NCBI GenBank assembly: GCA_963676875.1
Contig: OY781436.1
Coordinates: 4,464,001 to 4,528,000 of the forward strand
DNA from: UBA6244 sp963676875
GTDB taxonomy: Bacteria; Bacteroidota; Bacteroidia; Bacteroidales; F082
Direction of reading: 5' to 3'
Length of the DNA: 64,000 nucleotides
Shown here: piece by piece, positions 38,195-46,397 of the stretch
Layout: each line of letters opens with the position of its first letter
Position numbering within the stretch: position 1 is the stretch's first letter
The notes under the pieces: model-generated
What the model was told of the DNA's origin: nothing
Databases searched by the model: none
Seen by the model: only the letters and a program-made list of their open reading frames with translations
Program-made: the position numbers and the translations under genes

Positions 38195-38591
38195 AAATGC
38201 GGGCTTGCGAAATTCCCGGAGCTTGCATATCTAAATCGAGGAAATAACCGAATGGTGTTTGTGCCGTTATGTAGTCCGCGTTTTTCAGACGCAATTCTAC
38301 TTTATCAAACAACTCTTTGGTAAAATGCGGCTCAGCTTTTGTTTCAGCCAAATGCGCAAAAGAATGTAACACAATTTTGTCGGTGTCATTCTTTTTGGCA
38401 GCCCATTTGAGGTTTTTCAACAATTTGTCCTCCACTTTTTTCGGGTCTGCTTCATCCTGCTCTTCGGCATGAATAAACGCAATGAGTACCTGTTCAAATT
38501 CCGCTCCCTGGTGAATTTCCGGAAAATCTTCCAATGTTTTTGAAACAGGGTTATAGGCAAAACGACTGGCGTAAATCATTAAAAGTTTCAT
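38181..38591 (-). CDS. Free-standing threonyl-tRNA synthetase editing domain
   Basis: A 136-aa protein that matches the archaeal-type ThrRS editing domain, a fold shared with D-aminoacyl-tRNA deacylases. MKLLMIYASRFAYNPVSKTLED at the N terminus, VEDKLLKNLKWAAKKNDTDKIVLHSFAHLAE in the middle and AQTPFGYFLDLDM near the end carry the conserved residues. In archaea this domain removes Ser from tRNA-Thr. As a separate bacterial protein it may proofread in trans (inference). The start at 38591 was chosen because a -7 box lies inside the longer frame. It overlaps the convergent gene at its 3' end by 14 bp. Confidence 0.85.
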   Translation of the reverse strand: MKLLMIYASRFAYNPVSKTLEDFPEIHQGAEFEQVLIAFIHAEEQDEADPKKVEDKLLKNLKWAAKKNDTDKIVLHSFAHLAETKAEPHFTKELFDKVELRLKNADYITAQTPFGYFLDLDMQAPGISQARIFKGF

Positions 38592-38608
38592 TGTTATGAT
38601 AGTTTGTG

Positions 38609-38616
38609 CAAAGGTA
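38609..38616 (-). promoter_or_regulatory. -7 box of editing-domain gene
   Basis: TACCTTTG on the minus strand matches TAnnTTTG, 18 bp before the ATG at 38591. Confidence 0.55.
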
Positions 38617-38687
38617 CAGAAATATAACCATGTTTGTTTTTCCAATGAAGTCCCGGATCAAGCGCCCCAAGGCAAATCAAATCTTGC

Positions 38688-38695
38688 TATCTTTG
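38688..38695 (+). promoter_or_regulatory. -7 box of rarA
   Basis: TATCTTTG matches TAnnTTTG on the plus strand, 42 bp before the rarA ATG and divergent from the editing-domain promoter about 70 bp away. Confidence 0.6.
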
Positions 38696-38737
38696 CAAAT
38701 TGAAAGGTCATGGCCTGACATCTGAAATTATCTCACA

Positions 38738-40009
38738 ATGAACAACATACCACTTGCCGAACAACTGCGACCCCAGTCCCTCGACACCTATATGGGTCAG
38801 GAGCACCTGACGGGACCCCAGGCTATTTTAAGTCGCAGCATCGCGTCGGGCAATATCCCTTCCATGATACTTTGGGGACCTCCGGGAGTGGGCAAAACCA
38901 CGCTGGCACACATTATTTCAAAAACCCTCAAACGGGAGTTTTACACCCTAAGTGCCATCAGTTCAGGGGTAAAAGATGTGCGGCAGGTGATCAATCAGGC
39001 AGGCATGTTTGGAGGATCAGCCATTTTGTTCATCGACGAAATCCATCGCTTTAGCAAATCGCAACAAGATTCGTTGTTGGGAGCAGTGGAAAAGGGAACC
39101 ATCACCCTCATTGGTGCCACCACCGAAAATCCTTCCTTTGAAGTAATCTCACCCTTACTCTCACGTTGTCAGGTATACATTCTGAAACCTTTGGAGAGAA
39201 AGGATTTGGAAAAACTGTTGGTGAGAGGTATCGAATTGCTCCAATCACAATTTCAGGTGGAAATTCAACTAGCGGAAAACGAAGCCCTGATGGGAATTTC
39301 CGGCGGCGATGCACGAAAATTGCTCAATGCCCTCGAACTCGTCGTATATCAGGAAAAAGTAGGTAAAAAGAAAATAAAGATTACCAATGAGTTGGTCAAG
39401 CAGGTGATACAGGAAAATCTGGCCATTTACGACAAACAGGGTGAAATGCATTACGACATCATTTCAGCTTTTATCAAGTCCATGCGCGGCAGCGACCCCA
39501 ATGCCGCCGTTTATTGGCTGGCCCGAATGATTGAGGGAGGTGAAGATCCCAAATTCATTGCCCGCAGAATGCTGATTCTGGCTTCGGAAGACATCGGAAA
39601 TGCCAACCCGAATGCCCTGCTGTTAGCCAACGCCTGCTTCGATGCCATCAGCAAAATAGGTTGGCCTGAAGGCAGGATAATTCTTTCGCAAACGGCTGTA
39701 TATCTGGCCAATTCAGCCAAAAGCAACGCCACTTACATGGCCATTAATGAAGCACAAGCCCTGGTGCAAAAAACCGGAAATTTGCCCGTACCCTTGCACT
39801 TACGCAACGCCCCTACCCGATTGATGAAAGATATCGGGTATGGCAAAGAATATGCATATGCCCACCAACATCCGGGCAACTTTGTGGAACAAGAATTCCT
39901 GCCAAAGGAAATAGAAGGCAATAAATTTTATGAACCCGGCAACAATCCCCGTGAAAATGAGGACCGCAAACGTCTGATAGAGCGCTGGAAAACCAAATAT
40001 AAATACTAA
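38738..40009 (+). CDS. rarA: Replication-associated recombination protein A
   Basis: A 423-aa AAA+ ATPase of the RarA/MgsA family, which acts at stalled replication forks. N-terminal family motif PLAEQLRPQSLDTYMGQEHL, Walker A WGPPGVGKTTLA, Walker B ILFIDEIHRFSKSQQD, sensor GATTENPSFEV, arginine finger region LLSRCQVY, and the C-terminal tetramerisation part (YDIISAFIKSMRGSDPNAAVYWLA). Length is normal. A small gene follows 4 bp after the stop codon. Confidence 0.97.
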   Translation: MNNIPLAEQLRPQSLDTYMGQEHLTGPQAILSRSIASGNIPSMILWGPPGVGKTTLAHIISKTLKREFYTLSAISSGVKDVRQVINQAGMFGGSAILFIDEIHRFSKSQQDSLLGAVEKGTITLIGATTENPSFEVISPLLSRCQVYILKPLERKDLEKLLVRGIELLQSQFQVEIQLAENEALMGISGGDARKLLNALELVVYQEKVGKKKIKITNELVKQVIQENLAIYDKQGEMHYDIISAFIKSMRGSDPNAAVYWLARMIEGGEDPKFIARRMLILASEDIGNANPNALLLANACFDAISKIGWPEGRIILSQTAVYLANSAKSNATYMAINEAQALVQKTGNLPVPLHLRNAPTRLMKDIGYGKEYAYAHQHPGNFVEQEFLPKEIEGNKFYEPGNNPRENEDRKRLIERWKTKYKY

Positions 40010-40013
40010 TCCC

Positions 40014-40430
40014 ATGGAAATAGACCTGTTACAAACCCTGATCGACCATTGTTATGAATACGCCGTTGACCTCCTCGATGATACCGGTGAATTTTACCCA
40101 TTTGCCGCCTTTACCGACAAAATCGGGCAGGTGCATCCTTTGGAGTTTGAAGTGGACAAAAACAACATTCCCAACAACAGCAAGGTGTTGGAAGCCCTCA
40201 CCGCCTGGTGCACCAAAGAATTTGAAAGCAATGGCATTAGTGGTTATGCACTTGTTTTTGAGGCATCAGTAACTTTGGAAGAGGGCAAACCTGCGGTGGA
40301 TACCATTTGCATGGACATCCATACCAAAGATCAGGAAAACCTGCCCATCTATTATTTTCCTTTTGAAACCCAATCGGGAGGAGAAATTACCTATGGTGAG
40401 GCTTTTGCTGTATTGCGCACCGACATCTGA
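40014..40430 (+). CDS. Small conserved protein, unknown
   Basis: A 138-aa soluble protein with alternating helices and strands (LIDHCYEYAVDLLDDTGEFYPFAAF, then PAVDTICMDIHTKDQENLPIYYFPF). The gene follows rarA by 4 bp and is probably co-transcribed. I do not recognise the family. Its last 40 bp overlap the 3' end of the convergent MFS gene, an unusually long coding overlap. Confidence 0.8.
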   Translation: MEIDLLQTLIDHCYEYAVDLLDDTGEFYPFAAFTDKIGQVHPLEFEVDKNNIPNNSKVLEALTAWCTKEFESNGISGYALVFEASVTLEEGKPAVDTICMDIHTKDQENLPIYYFPFETQSGGEITYGEAFAVLRTDI

Positions 40431-41686
40431 TCGCGCTTGTACGACCAAATCATGAGTAACACTGCGGCGGCAGCAACACCTGAGCCGATAAAAAAGGTGG
40501 CAGTAAATCCGAACAGATCATAAAAAAATACCCCAACCAAGGGTGCAATGGCTGCCCGCATACCGGTGAGACTCAAGTGCAAACTCTGGTAGGTGCCGGC
40601 TTCGTCGGGAGAACAAAAATAGGACGAGCCAATATTCCAAAGCAGCACCATGGTGGCGGCAAACACTCCGTGAAACAACACATAAAAGATCAGGGTATAG
40701 TATAAGGTGATGTCCCAAAATTCCACATGCCCTTGAAAAAATCCTGTGAGTGCCACCGCCAGAATATACAAACTCAACGACGAAAAAGCGTAGGCCGCAA
40801 ATTTCCGGGGGTCGATGGTACCCAACAGCTTTCCAAAAAATGGCAACAAAATGATTGCCAATATATTATATGAATTCCGGTAAAAGGCCACGCTGCTGTA
40901 ATTCAGGTTAAGCGATTCATAAAAATAAATGGTAACCACGGTATAGGTAATCATAAATGAGAAACCATACATCATAAAACCATATTCAAAATGGCGATAG
41001 GGCTTGTTGTTTCTCAGGATGTCCGTCATCTCTTTCACCGATTTGCCCACCGATTTCAGCACCCCAAGATTGGGTGAATCGGTCTGCTCAGGAGCCGGAA
41101 TTTCAGAAAGGATAAACACCGAAGCCGATGCAAGTAGTCCTACCACAGGAAGTACCCAAACAAACATCGCGTGGTTGAGGTCGAGCATATACCCATAAAC
41201 GAAGGTCACCACCAGCATCATGATTTTATTCACGGAAGTAGCATAACTGTACAATTTGCCAAAATGCGCATGGGAATAGTTGTTTTTGAGCAAAAAATTG
41301 ATGTTGGGATAGATCACCACATTTCCGGCAAAATAAATGAGGAACAAAAACAGGTAGATGTAATGATAGACGGGCTCACTAATCAACTGATCGGCGTTAT
41401 TCGGAAAAAAGAAAATCAACAGCAAGGGCATGCGCGTGAAAAGGGCGGTAAGTCGTAACAATCGCTTGCGTTTTTTTACACGTTTGAGCCATTCGTTTAT
41501 CACAATTAAAAACAAAAACACCAACATGCTGAACTGAAACAGCAAACCCATTTGGTAGTTGGAGCCCCCCAGACTTTTGATAAACACAAACTCGTTGAGC
41601 GCCAACACGCCCAACACCACCCCCTCAATAATCATGTAGGCCAGGTGGAGTTTAAAGGTATGTTTTTCGTTAGTTGTGAGTTGCAT
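40391..41686 (-). CDS. MFS transporter
   Basis: A 431-aa inner-membrane protein with about 12 hydrophobic helices in two halves split by a charged loop (SPNLGVLKSVGKSVKEMTDI). The first helices (IIEGVVLGVLALNEFVFIKSLGGSNYQMGLL) and the intracellular RVKKRKRLLR segment are MFS-like. Substrate unknown. The C-terminal tail ends inside the convergent small gene. Confidence 0.85.
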   Translation of the reverse strand: MQLTTNEKHTFKLHLAYMIIEGVVLGVLALNEFVFIKSLGGSNYQMGLLFQFSMLVFLFLIVINEWLKRVKKRKRLLRLTALFTRMPLLLIFFFPNNADQLISEPVYHYIYLFLFLIYFAGNVVIYPNINFLLKNNYSHAHFGKLYSYATSVNKIMMLVVTFVYGYMLDLNHAMFVWVLPVVGLLASASVFILSEIPAPEQTDSPNLGVLKSVGKSVKEMTDILRNNKPYRHFEYGFMMYGFSFMITYTVVTIYFYESLNLNYSSVAFYRNSYNILAIILLPFFGKLLGTIDPRKFAAYAFSSLSLYILAVALTGFFQGHVEFWDITLYYTLIFYVLFHGVFAATMVLLWNIGSSYFCSPDEAGTYQSLHLSLTGMRAAIAPLVGVFFYDLFGFTATFFIGSGVAAAAVLLMIWSYKRDQMSVRNTAKASP

Positions 41687-41847
41687 ATATCAGATGATGT
41701 TCCGGCTTAAATCAGGGTGCAAAAATACAAAACCCCTATCACAATCATACAGGTAGTGTAGATTCATTTGGAAGGAAAAATCAGATAACACCTTCAATCC
41801 CACCAAAAAAAGAACTAAAATTTAAAAAACCATCGTATCATTGCACC

Positions 41848-42738
41848 ATGAAAATTATATCTACCGGTTTATTTCTGTTCTTTGTATTGCTGATCGGTAT
41901 CATTCCTTTCCGGATACTCTACATTTTCAGCGACTTTATGCGCTTTGTTCTGTTTAATATCATCGGCTACCGCAAGCAGGTGGTCATGAAAAATCTGCGC
42001 GATTGTTTTCCGGAAAAATCGGAGGAAGAAATCAGGCGGCTGACCAAACTGAGTTACACCAACCTCATGGACGTGATTGTGGAAAGCATAAAGGCTTTTA
42101 CCATGACCAACAAACAATTGGTAAAACGCTACAAACTCATTCACAAGGAAGCCTTGCACCCTTACGAAGAATCCGGTAGCGATTTCATACTCACCACCTG
42201 CCATTACAGCAACTGGGAATGGGGAAGCCTCGCCCCTGCTCTTCAGGTAAAGCACAAATTGATAGCACTTTACAAGCCTTTGAGCAACAAGCACATGGAC
42301 AAAATCATCCAAAAAAACCGCAGCCGCACCGGCACGGAGTTGGCTTCCATTTATGCCACACGACAGGCCTTTGTAGCCCAACACGACCAACCGGTTTCGT
42401 ACATGATGGCTGCCGACCAAAATCCCGGAAACCCCAAAAAGACCATTTGGGTCAATTTTCTGGGACGACCCACCGCATTTTTGGATGGCGTGGAACGTTA
42501 TGCCAAAGAATTTAACCTGCCCATCGTGTTTGCCGACATCCGCCGAATCAAACGGGGATATTACGAAATTTACCTGAGCACCCTGGTAGAGAACCCCGCC
42601 ACGGAACCTGAGGGTAACATTACCTTGCTGTATGTGAACAAGTTGGTGGAAGCCATCAACCGCCAGCCCGAAAACTGGTTGTGGTCGCACAAACGTTGGA
42701 AGATGACCTTACCCGAAGATGCCGTGGTAGTGGGATAG
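41848..42738 (+). CDS. LpxL/HtrB-family lipid A acyltransferase
   Basis: A 296-aa membrane-associated acyltransferase. One N-terminal membrane helix (STGLFLFFVLLIGIIPFRILYIF), then the HX4(D/E) catalytic motif in TTCHYSNWEWGSLAP, and MMAADQNPGNPKKTIWVNFLG followed by PIVFADIRRIKRGYYEIYLS. This is the late acyltransferase family that adds secondary acyl chains to lipid A. Length is normal. It is a single gene upstream of tRNA-Arg. Confidence 0.92.
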   Translation: MKIISTGLFLFFVLLIGIIPFRILYIFSDFMRFVLFNIIGYRKQVVMKNLRDCFPEKSEEEIRRLTKLSYTNLMDVIVESIKAFTMTNKQLVKRYKLIHKEALHPYEESGSDFILTTCHYSNWEWGSLAPALQVKHKLIALYKPLSNKHMDKIIQKNRSRTGTELASIYATRQAFVAQHDQPVSYMMAADQNPGNPKKTIWVNFLGRPTAFLDGVERYAKEFNLPIVFADIRRIKRGYYEIYLSTLVENPATEPEGNITLLYVNKLVEAINRQPENWLWSHKRWKMTLPEDAVVVG

Positions 42739-42799
42739 TCAACGAAACATTTTGACGAAATTATTTTTCCAACACTGATTGTCAAACAAAAAAAATACG

Positions 42800-42807
42800 T
42801 ACTTTTG
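42800..42807 (+). promoter_or_regulatory. -7 box of tRNA-Arg
   Basis: TACTTTTG matches TAnnTTTG; a TTG that could serve as the -33 box lies 18 bp upstream (42779-42781). The box is 10 bp before the mature tRNA 5' end. Confidence 0.7.
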
Positions 42808-42817
42808 CAGCCGTTTT

Positions 42818-42894
42818 GGACTCGTAGCATAATTGGATAGTGCACCTGACTACGGATCAGGAGGTTGCAGGTTCGAGTCCTGCCGGGTTCACCA
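42818..42894 (+). tRNA. tRNA-Arg (anticodon ACG)
   Basis: A 77-nt cloverleaf with encoded CCA. Acceptor GGACTCG pairs with CGGGTTC, the anticodon stem CCTGA/TCAGG holds the loop CTACGGA (anticodon ACG, read as ICG after deamination), and the T arm is GCAGGTTCGAGTCCTGC. Confidence 0.96.
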
Positions 42895-42895
42895 A

Positions 42896-42922
42896 AGCCA
42901 CTCTTTATGGGGTGGCTTTTTT
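42896..42922 (+). terminator. Terminator of tRNA-Arg
   Basis: AGCCACTC and its partner GGGTGGCT form a short stem with a five-base loop, followed by T6. Confidence 0.8.
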
Positions 42923-43454
42923 ATTTTTGGATATTTGGGGTTTTACTGGCACGCCAGATTAAAAATGCGTCATCTTTTTTTCCGGCAATGGCTTCACTTT
43001 GAAGCTACACATTACGAATCCGGAAGCACCTCAGGTATTTCATCTCCATTGGTTCTACTTCACATCACCTAAACCTTCGAATGCATCATTAATCGGGCAA
43101 TACAGCCCACTAAACCAGGTAACTCCGGCCGGTTTGCTTTTAAAATGTGACTGGTTGTCCCGGTGAATTATCGCGCACCAATGCATCACGAACACCAAGG
43201 ATGAAAAAAGAAACCTGCAACCAAACGAAATATTTTTGCACGTATCACAGTTCCAGAACAAAAAATATTCCTAGCTTTACCACACCAAAAAACCGATGAT
43301 CCATTACAATGAAACAAGGAACTGATTTTAAACGTTTAGAAATATTTAAAAATGGATATCTTCCACGTAATGAGGTATAAAGAAAAATCAAATGGGGGTT
43401 TTGGCAGTGATGGTATAGTGGAGATAAAGGGCATAGTTGTGTTTTTATATATTA
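42923..43454. other. Region between tRNA-Arg and cassette array
   Basis: About 530 bp without a convincing gene. No integrase frame, no direct repeat of the tRNA 3' end and no full palindrome is visible. It is where an attI-like site would be expected if the array were a normal integron, but I cannot identify one. Confidence 0.5.
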
Positions 43455-43518
43455 GTTGGCGGTAATATAGCCGAAACCTACAAACTTGGCTGGAAAATAA
43501 TATATTGATATTTAGGAT

Positions 43519-43725
43519 TTGAAAAATAAAAGACATCCATATGAGACCAGACTGAGGATTCGAGAAAAACTTCCTTGGACTCTAATAAATTTGGGATTAT
43601 TTAAAAAAGGAAAGGATTATGAATCAGTCGGCGCAGAGCATAAATGGTACAATATTGACAATAAAAGTTGCGGATGTTACTATTGCAGAGTGATTAAAGA
43701 AAATACCTCTAAAGACAACGATTAA
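43519..43725 (+). CDS. Small protein with CxCxxC motif (cassette 1)
   Basis: A 68-aa basic protein, starting at TTG 43519 because an in-frame stop lies two codons upstream and no ATG is available. It contains LRIREKLPWTLINLGLFKKG and a C-terminal KSCGCYYCRVIKE segment whose cysteines (CxCxxC) could bind a metal. Its stop codon is directly followed by the ATG of the next gene, so the two form one cassette unit. No family recognised. Confidence 0.6.
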   Translation: MKNKRHPYETRLRIREKLPWTLINLGLFKKGKDYESVGAEHKWYNIDNKSCGCYYCRVIKENTSKDND

Positions 43726-44277
43726 ATGAAAGAAATTAAACTATATAAATCACCTTGGAAAGCGATAAAGCTACTCGCATTGACTATTCCACTCATAGCT
43801 GTTGGGATTTGGTTGATTTTAAGAAATGAGAGTAGTCTTGTGGATAAGATTATGGGATGGATTGGCGTTCCATTTTTCGGATTTGGATTTTTCTTGGCTT
43901 TTTTTCATATGTTCGATAAAAGACCCCAGATTATTATAAATGAAACTGGAATTTGGGATAGGACAACAAAACAAGATTTGATAAAATGGGAATTTATTAA
44001 AAATGCTAACCCACTAGATGTATTCGGGCAGAAATTTGTCACGTTGACCATGGATAAATCATTTAAGCGAAAGAATACTCAATATGGCTGGGCAAAAAGA
44101 TTAGGAAAAAAAGTTGGTTCAACTGGATTAGATTTACAATTAAGTCAGATAAAAGTTAAACCAGAGAGAATGACCAAATTTGTTAAAGATATGATTAAAG
44201 TGGATAAGCAAGATAGAGCAATGTTGATTGATAAATACTTTGATAATCAAGGAAATACTACCGCCAACAATGTGTAA
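43726..44277 (+). CDS. STM3941-type membrane protein (cassette 1)
   Basis: A 183-aa protein beginning MKEIKLYKSPWKAIKLLA, with two membrane helices (LALTIPLIAVGIWLILRN and IGVPFFGFGFFLAFFHMF) and a C-terminal PH-like domain (RPQIIINETGIWDRTTKQ, LIKWEFIKNANPLDVFG). This order is that of the STM3941 family, of unknown function. The last codons and stop lie within the R''-like arm of the following attC-like site (GCCAACAATGTGTAA), so gene and recombination site overlap. Confidence 0.85.
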   Translation: MKEIKLYKSPWKAIKLLALTIPLIAVGIWLILRNESSLVDKIMGWIGVPFFGFGFFLAFFHMFDKRPQIIINETGIWDRTTKQDLIKWEFIKNANPLDVFGQKFVTLTMDKSFKRKNTQYGWAKRLGKKVGSTGLDLQLSQIKVKPERMTKFVKDMIKVDKQDRAMLIDKYFDNQGNTTANNV

Positions 44278-44387
44278 AAATAATAGCCGGGAAAGTGCTT
44301 ATTCGAGCGGTTTTAGCCCGCTTCAAAATTGTAACTGTTTGATAGGTGATTTACCCGCAATCGGCTACTATTCTTACACTCACCGTT
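44259..44387 (+). other. attC-like site 1
   Basis: A 129-bp imperfect palindrome. The outer arms GCCAACAATGTGTAA and TTACACTCACCGTTAGC pair, as do AATAATAGCCG and CGGCTACTATT further in. The first box belongs to cassette 1 and the GTT marks the start of cassette 2. Confidence 0.8.
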
Positions 44388-44396
44388 AGCAGTTAT

Positions 44397-44945
44397 ATGA
44401 TGAAAAAGACCATTCTTTACATATTGACCATTGTTTTCTTTACAGGTTGTGTTAATGAGCCGAAAAAAGAAATAGAGAATATAGAACGAAAAGAAATAAT
44501 AAATCCTTTCATTGGGAATTGGGAATCAATTGAAAGAGTTATTCCATATAAATCATATTTAATAATTAATACTGATAGTACATTCCATTTTGAATATGTA
44601 GCATGTTTAGCAAGTGGATTTTCAAATGGAAAGTGGACAATGAATGACAGTATTATAAAATTGAATAGCGATAAGATAGATTCATGCATGTATCTTTCAC
44701 ACTTTGGACAAGATTGTATATTGATTGATGAAAATGATACATCTGAATATATTATTGAAAAAACTATTTCTGACTGTAACCCAAAATACGAAGAAGACTA
44801 CATTGAGTTTATAAATGAAGAATTTTATATCGATAATGACACATTAAAACATATTGTAAAGAAACCGAAATTATGCCCAGAGATAAGAAATGATTTTAGT
44901 AGGATAAAAAAAGATACAACTGCTAACAAAAGCTATACCCAATAA
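44397..44945 (+). CDS. Lipoprotein, lipocalin-like (cassette 2)
   Basis: A 182-aa lipoprotein (MMKKTILYILTIVFFTGC). The mature part opens with FIGNWESIERV and contains YLIINTDSTFHFEY and SNGKWTMNDSIIKLNSD, the strand pattern of small lipocalin-like proteins common in Bacteroidota. The start was set at 44397: longer frames run back into the attC-like site. The gene begins 12 bp after the cassette edge, and its final codons (TANKSYTQ) are encoded by the R''-like arm of the next site. Confidence 0.78.
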   Translation: MMKKTILYILTIVFFTGCVNEPKKEIENIERKEIINPFIGNWESIERVIPYKSYLIINTDSTFHFEYVACLASGFSNGKWTMNDSIIKLNSDKIDSCMYLSHFGQDCILIDENDTSEYIIEKTISDCNPKYEEDYIEFINEEFYIDNDTLKHIVKKPKLCPEIRNDFSRIKKDTTANKSYTQ

Positions 44946-45047
44946 GGGTTTTAGTGGTAAATTTAAAGATAATTCAAGTAATGAAAATTAGTAATAAATT
45001 GAAACGGAAGTGCATTGAAATCCCTTACTGGGCATAGCCAAACCGTT
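44918..45047 (+). other. attC-like site 2
   Basis: A 130-bp palindrome: GCTAACAAAAGCTATACCC followed by AATAAGGG pairs with CCCTTACTGGGCATAGCC and AAACCGTTAGC. It is the cleanest uninterrupted site of the array. Confidence 0.85.
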
Positions 45048-45062
45048 AGCCACTATTAAAAA

Positions 45063-45578
45063 ATGAAAACCAAAAAGACCATAAAACTAATTTCGGGACT
45101 GTTGTCGGTCTTGATAGTGATATGGCTTACTTGGATTTTTATGACTAGTCCGTATTCGACAAGAAAACAAGTTGAAAAAATTGAAATTGTAGAATCAGAA
45201 GTTTCAGACCGTGACAATTATGACCAACTCGTTCGACTTGACAATGAACAGGGAAAAGACTTCCTTATTGGAAAAGTGAAATATGCGAAATTGGTAAACG
45301 AAGTATTTCCTTTCACTTCGAGACGACTTGACAGTGTCCAAACAAATTTAATTGTTGAAGTTCTTAATGACACAAGTTCCTACCAATGGGGAGAGTTTGG
45401 AACACCAACTTATGACCAGACAATTTTTTACTACGACTTGACTGATAAAATAATCGGATACACCATTATTGACAATATGGGTGAAATCCAAAACTATCCA
45501 TATCGTTCATTAATGAAATGGGGAATGATGACTGACAAAGGTTATGGTCGACTAATAAAATGGATGAATAGAAAATAA
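45063..45578 (+). CDS. Membrane-anchored protein, unknown (cassette 3)
   Basis: A 171-aa protein with one N-terminal membrane helix (LISGLLSVLIVIWLTWIFM) and a beta-rich outer domain (GKDFLIGKVKYAKLVNEVFP, then YDQTIFYYDLTDKIIGYTII). No family recognised. The gene starts 18 bp after the cassette edge and ends just before an R''-like box that is now split by a group II intron. Confidence 0.72.
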   Translation: MKTKKTIKLISGLLSVLIVIWLTWIFMTSPYSTRKQVEKIEIVESEVSDRDNYDQLVRLDNEQGKDFLIGKVKYAKLVNEVFPFTSRRLDSVQTNLIVEVLNDTSSYQWGEFGTPTYDQTIFYYDLTDKIIGYTIIDNMGEIQNYPYRSLMKWGMMTDKGYGRLIKWMNRK

Positions 45579-45585
45579 AAAAAAC

Positions 45586-46370
45586 AGTGGCTAATCGAGT
45601 AGACGGCTCCGCCAGAATTAACTGACGGAGTACGCCTCTCACACCACCTAGCATACGGGTCTCGTATACGGCGGTTCGTCAGGTATCAGTATCATCGCTC
45701 TTTACACCAATGATACCTTTGTCTTTATTTAAGAAAAGGCTGGCAAACTCTAAGTTTGAACCTCCTGATCAAATTCAAGACAACCTAACGTTCAGTCCTT
45801 TGCTAACTTGTGAGACCTCCGTTCTAATGCCGGCTCGTTACCGCTAACTACTATGACTTCTGCAGACTTCTTGGCTCATAGAAACCTAGTCTATTCCAAG
45901 ATCTCCCCCGGTAAGAGCTTTTTCCTTCATCCAATTCCTGCGGCATCTACATAATTGTTCACCGGAGCTGTTCGGGCGTTGTAATGATGTGCTTACTTAC
46001 CCTAAACAATTATGCCTCATATACCGTTCCTGTTCGTCAGTACCGGATTTTGTAGTCTCGCTTCCTTCAGTGTAAAGGTCACCCTTAACCACCTTGCGAC
46101 TTACTAACACTTCCCAGCGTTACCTGAGCGTGTAAGGGACTTGCACCCTCTGGAAAAAAATCACCCATCTCGTTACTAAAGAAAATTTGTATTTTTGAAT
46201 TTTTTCTAAAGCTTACGAGTGGGTGTGCGCTGCTCATGCAGGGCACACACAAAAAATATAGTGCATTTGGCAGATAGTGCTAAATATGAAGATGATAGCA
46301 ATAAAGAAATATAGTAGTAAGGTGAAAATTTGGAGCGTTGAAATGCCAAACGCACCATATTCAAAACGTT
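45586..46370 (+). other. attC-like site 3, split by group II intron
   Basis: Without the 655-bp intron the site is 130 bp. The R'' box AGTGGCTA joins AC at 46249-46250, restoring AGTGGCTAAC, the exact complement of the cassette 3 edge. The inner arms AATATAGTGCATTTGGCA and TGCCAAACGCACCATATT pair. GTT at 46368 starts cassette 4. Confidence 0.8.
45594..46248 (-). mobile_element. Group II intron, ORF-less, copy 1
   Basis: On the minus strand it begins GTGTGCCC and ends CTCGAT. Near the 3' end it has the domain V/VI region (ACCGCCGTATACGAGACCCG, then the domain VI hairpin CTCCGTCAG/CTGGCGGAG). It is 655 bp with no reverse transcriptase gene. It lies antisense to the cassette genes, so it could splice only from minus-strand transcripts. 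Unlike copies 2 and 3, its domain V 3' strand reads TATGCTAGGTGG in place of TACGTACGGTGG, which breaks several stem pairs and may disable it. Confidence 0.85.
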
Positions 46371-46397
46371 GTGTGGCATAAAAACAAACCCCTGCAA

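Noticed and set aside
42833..43072. 79-aa plus-strand frame starting within tRNA-Arg
   Set aside because: It begins inside a tRNA gene and crosses its terminator.
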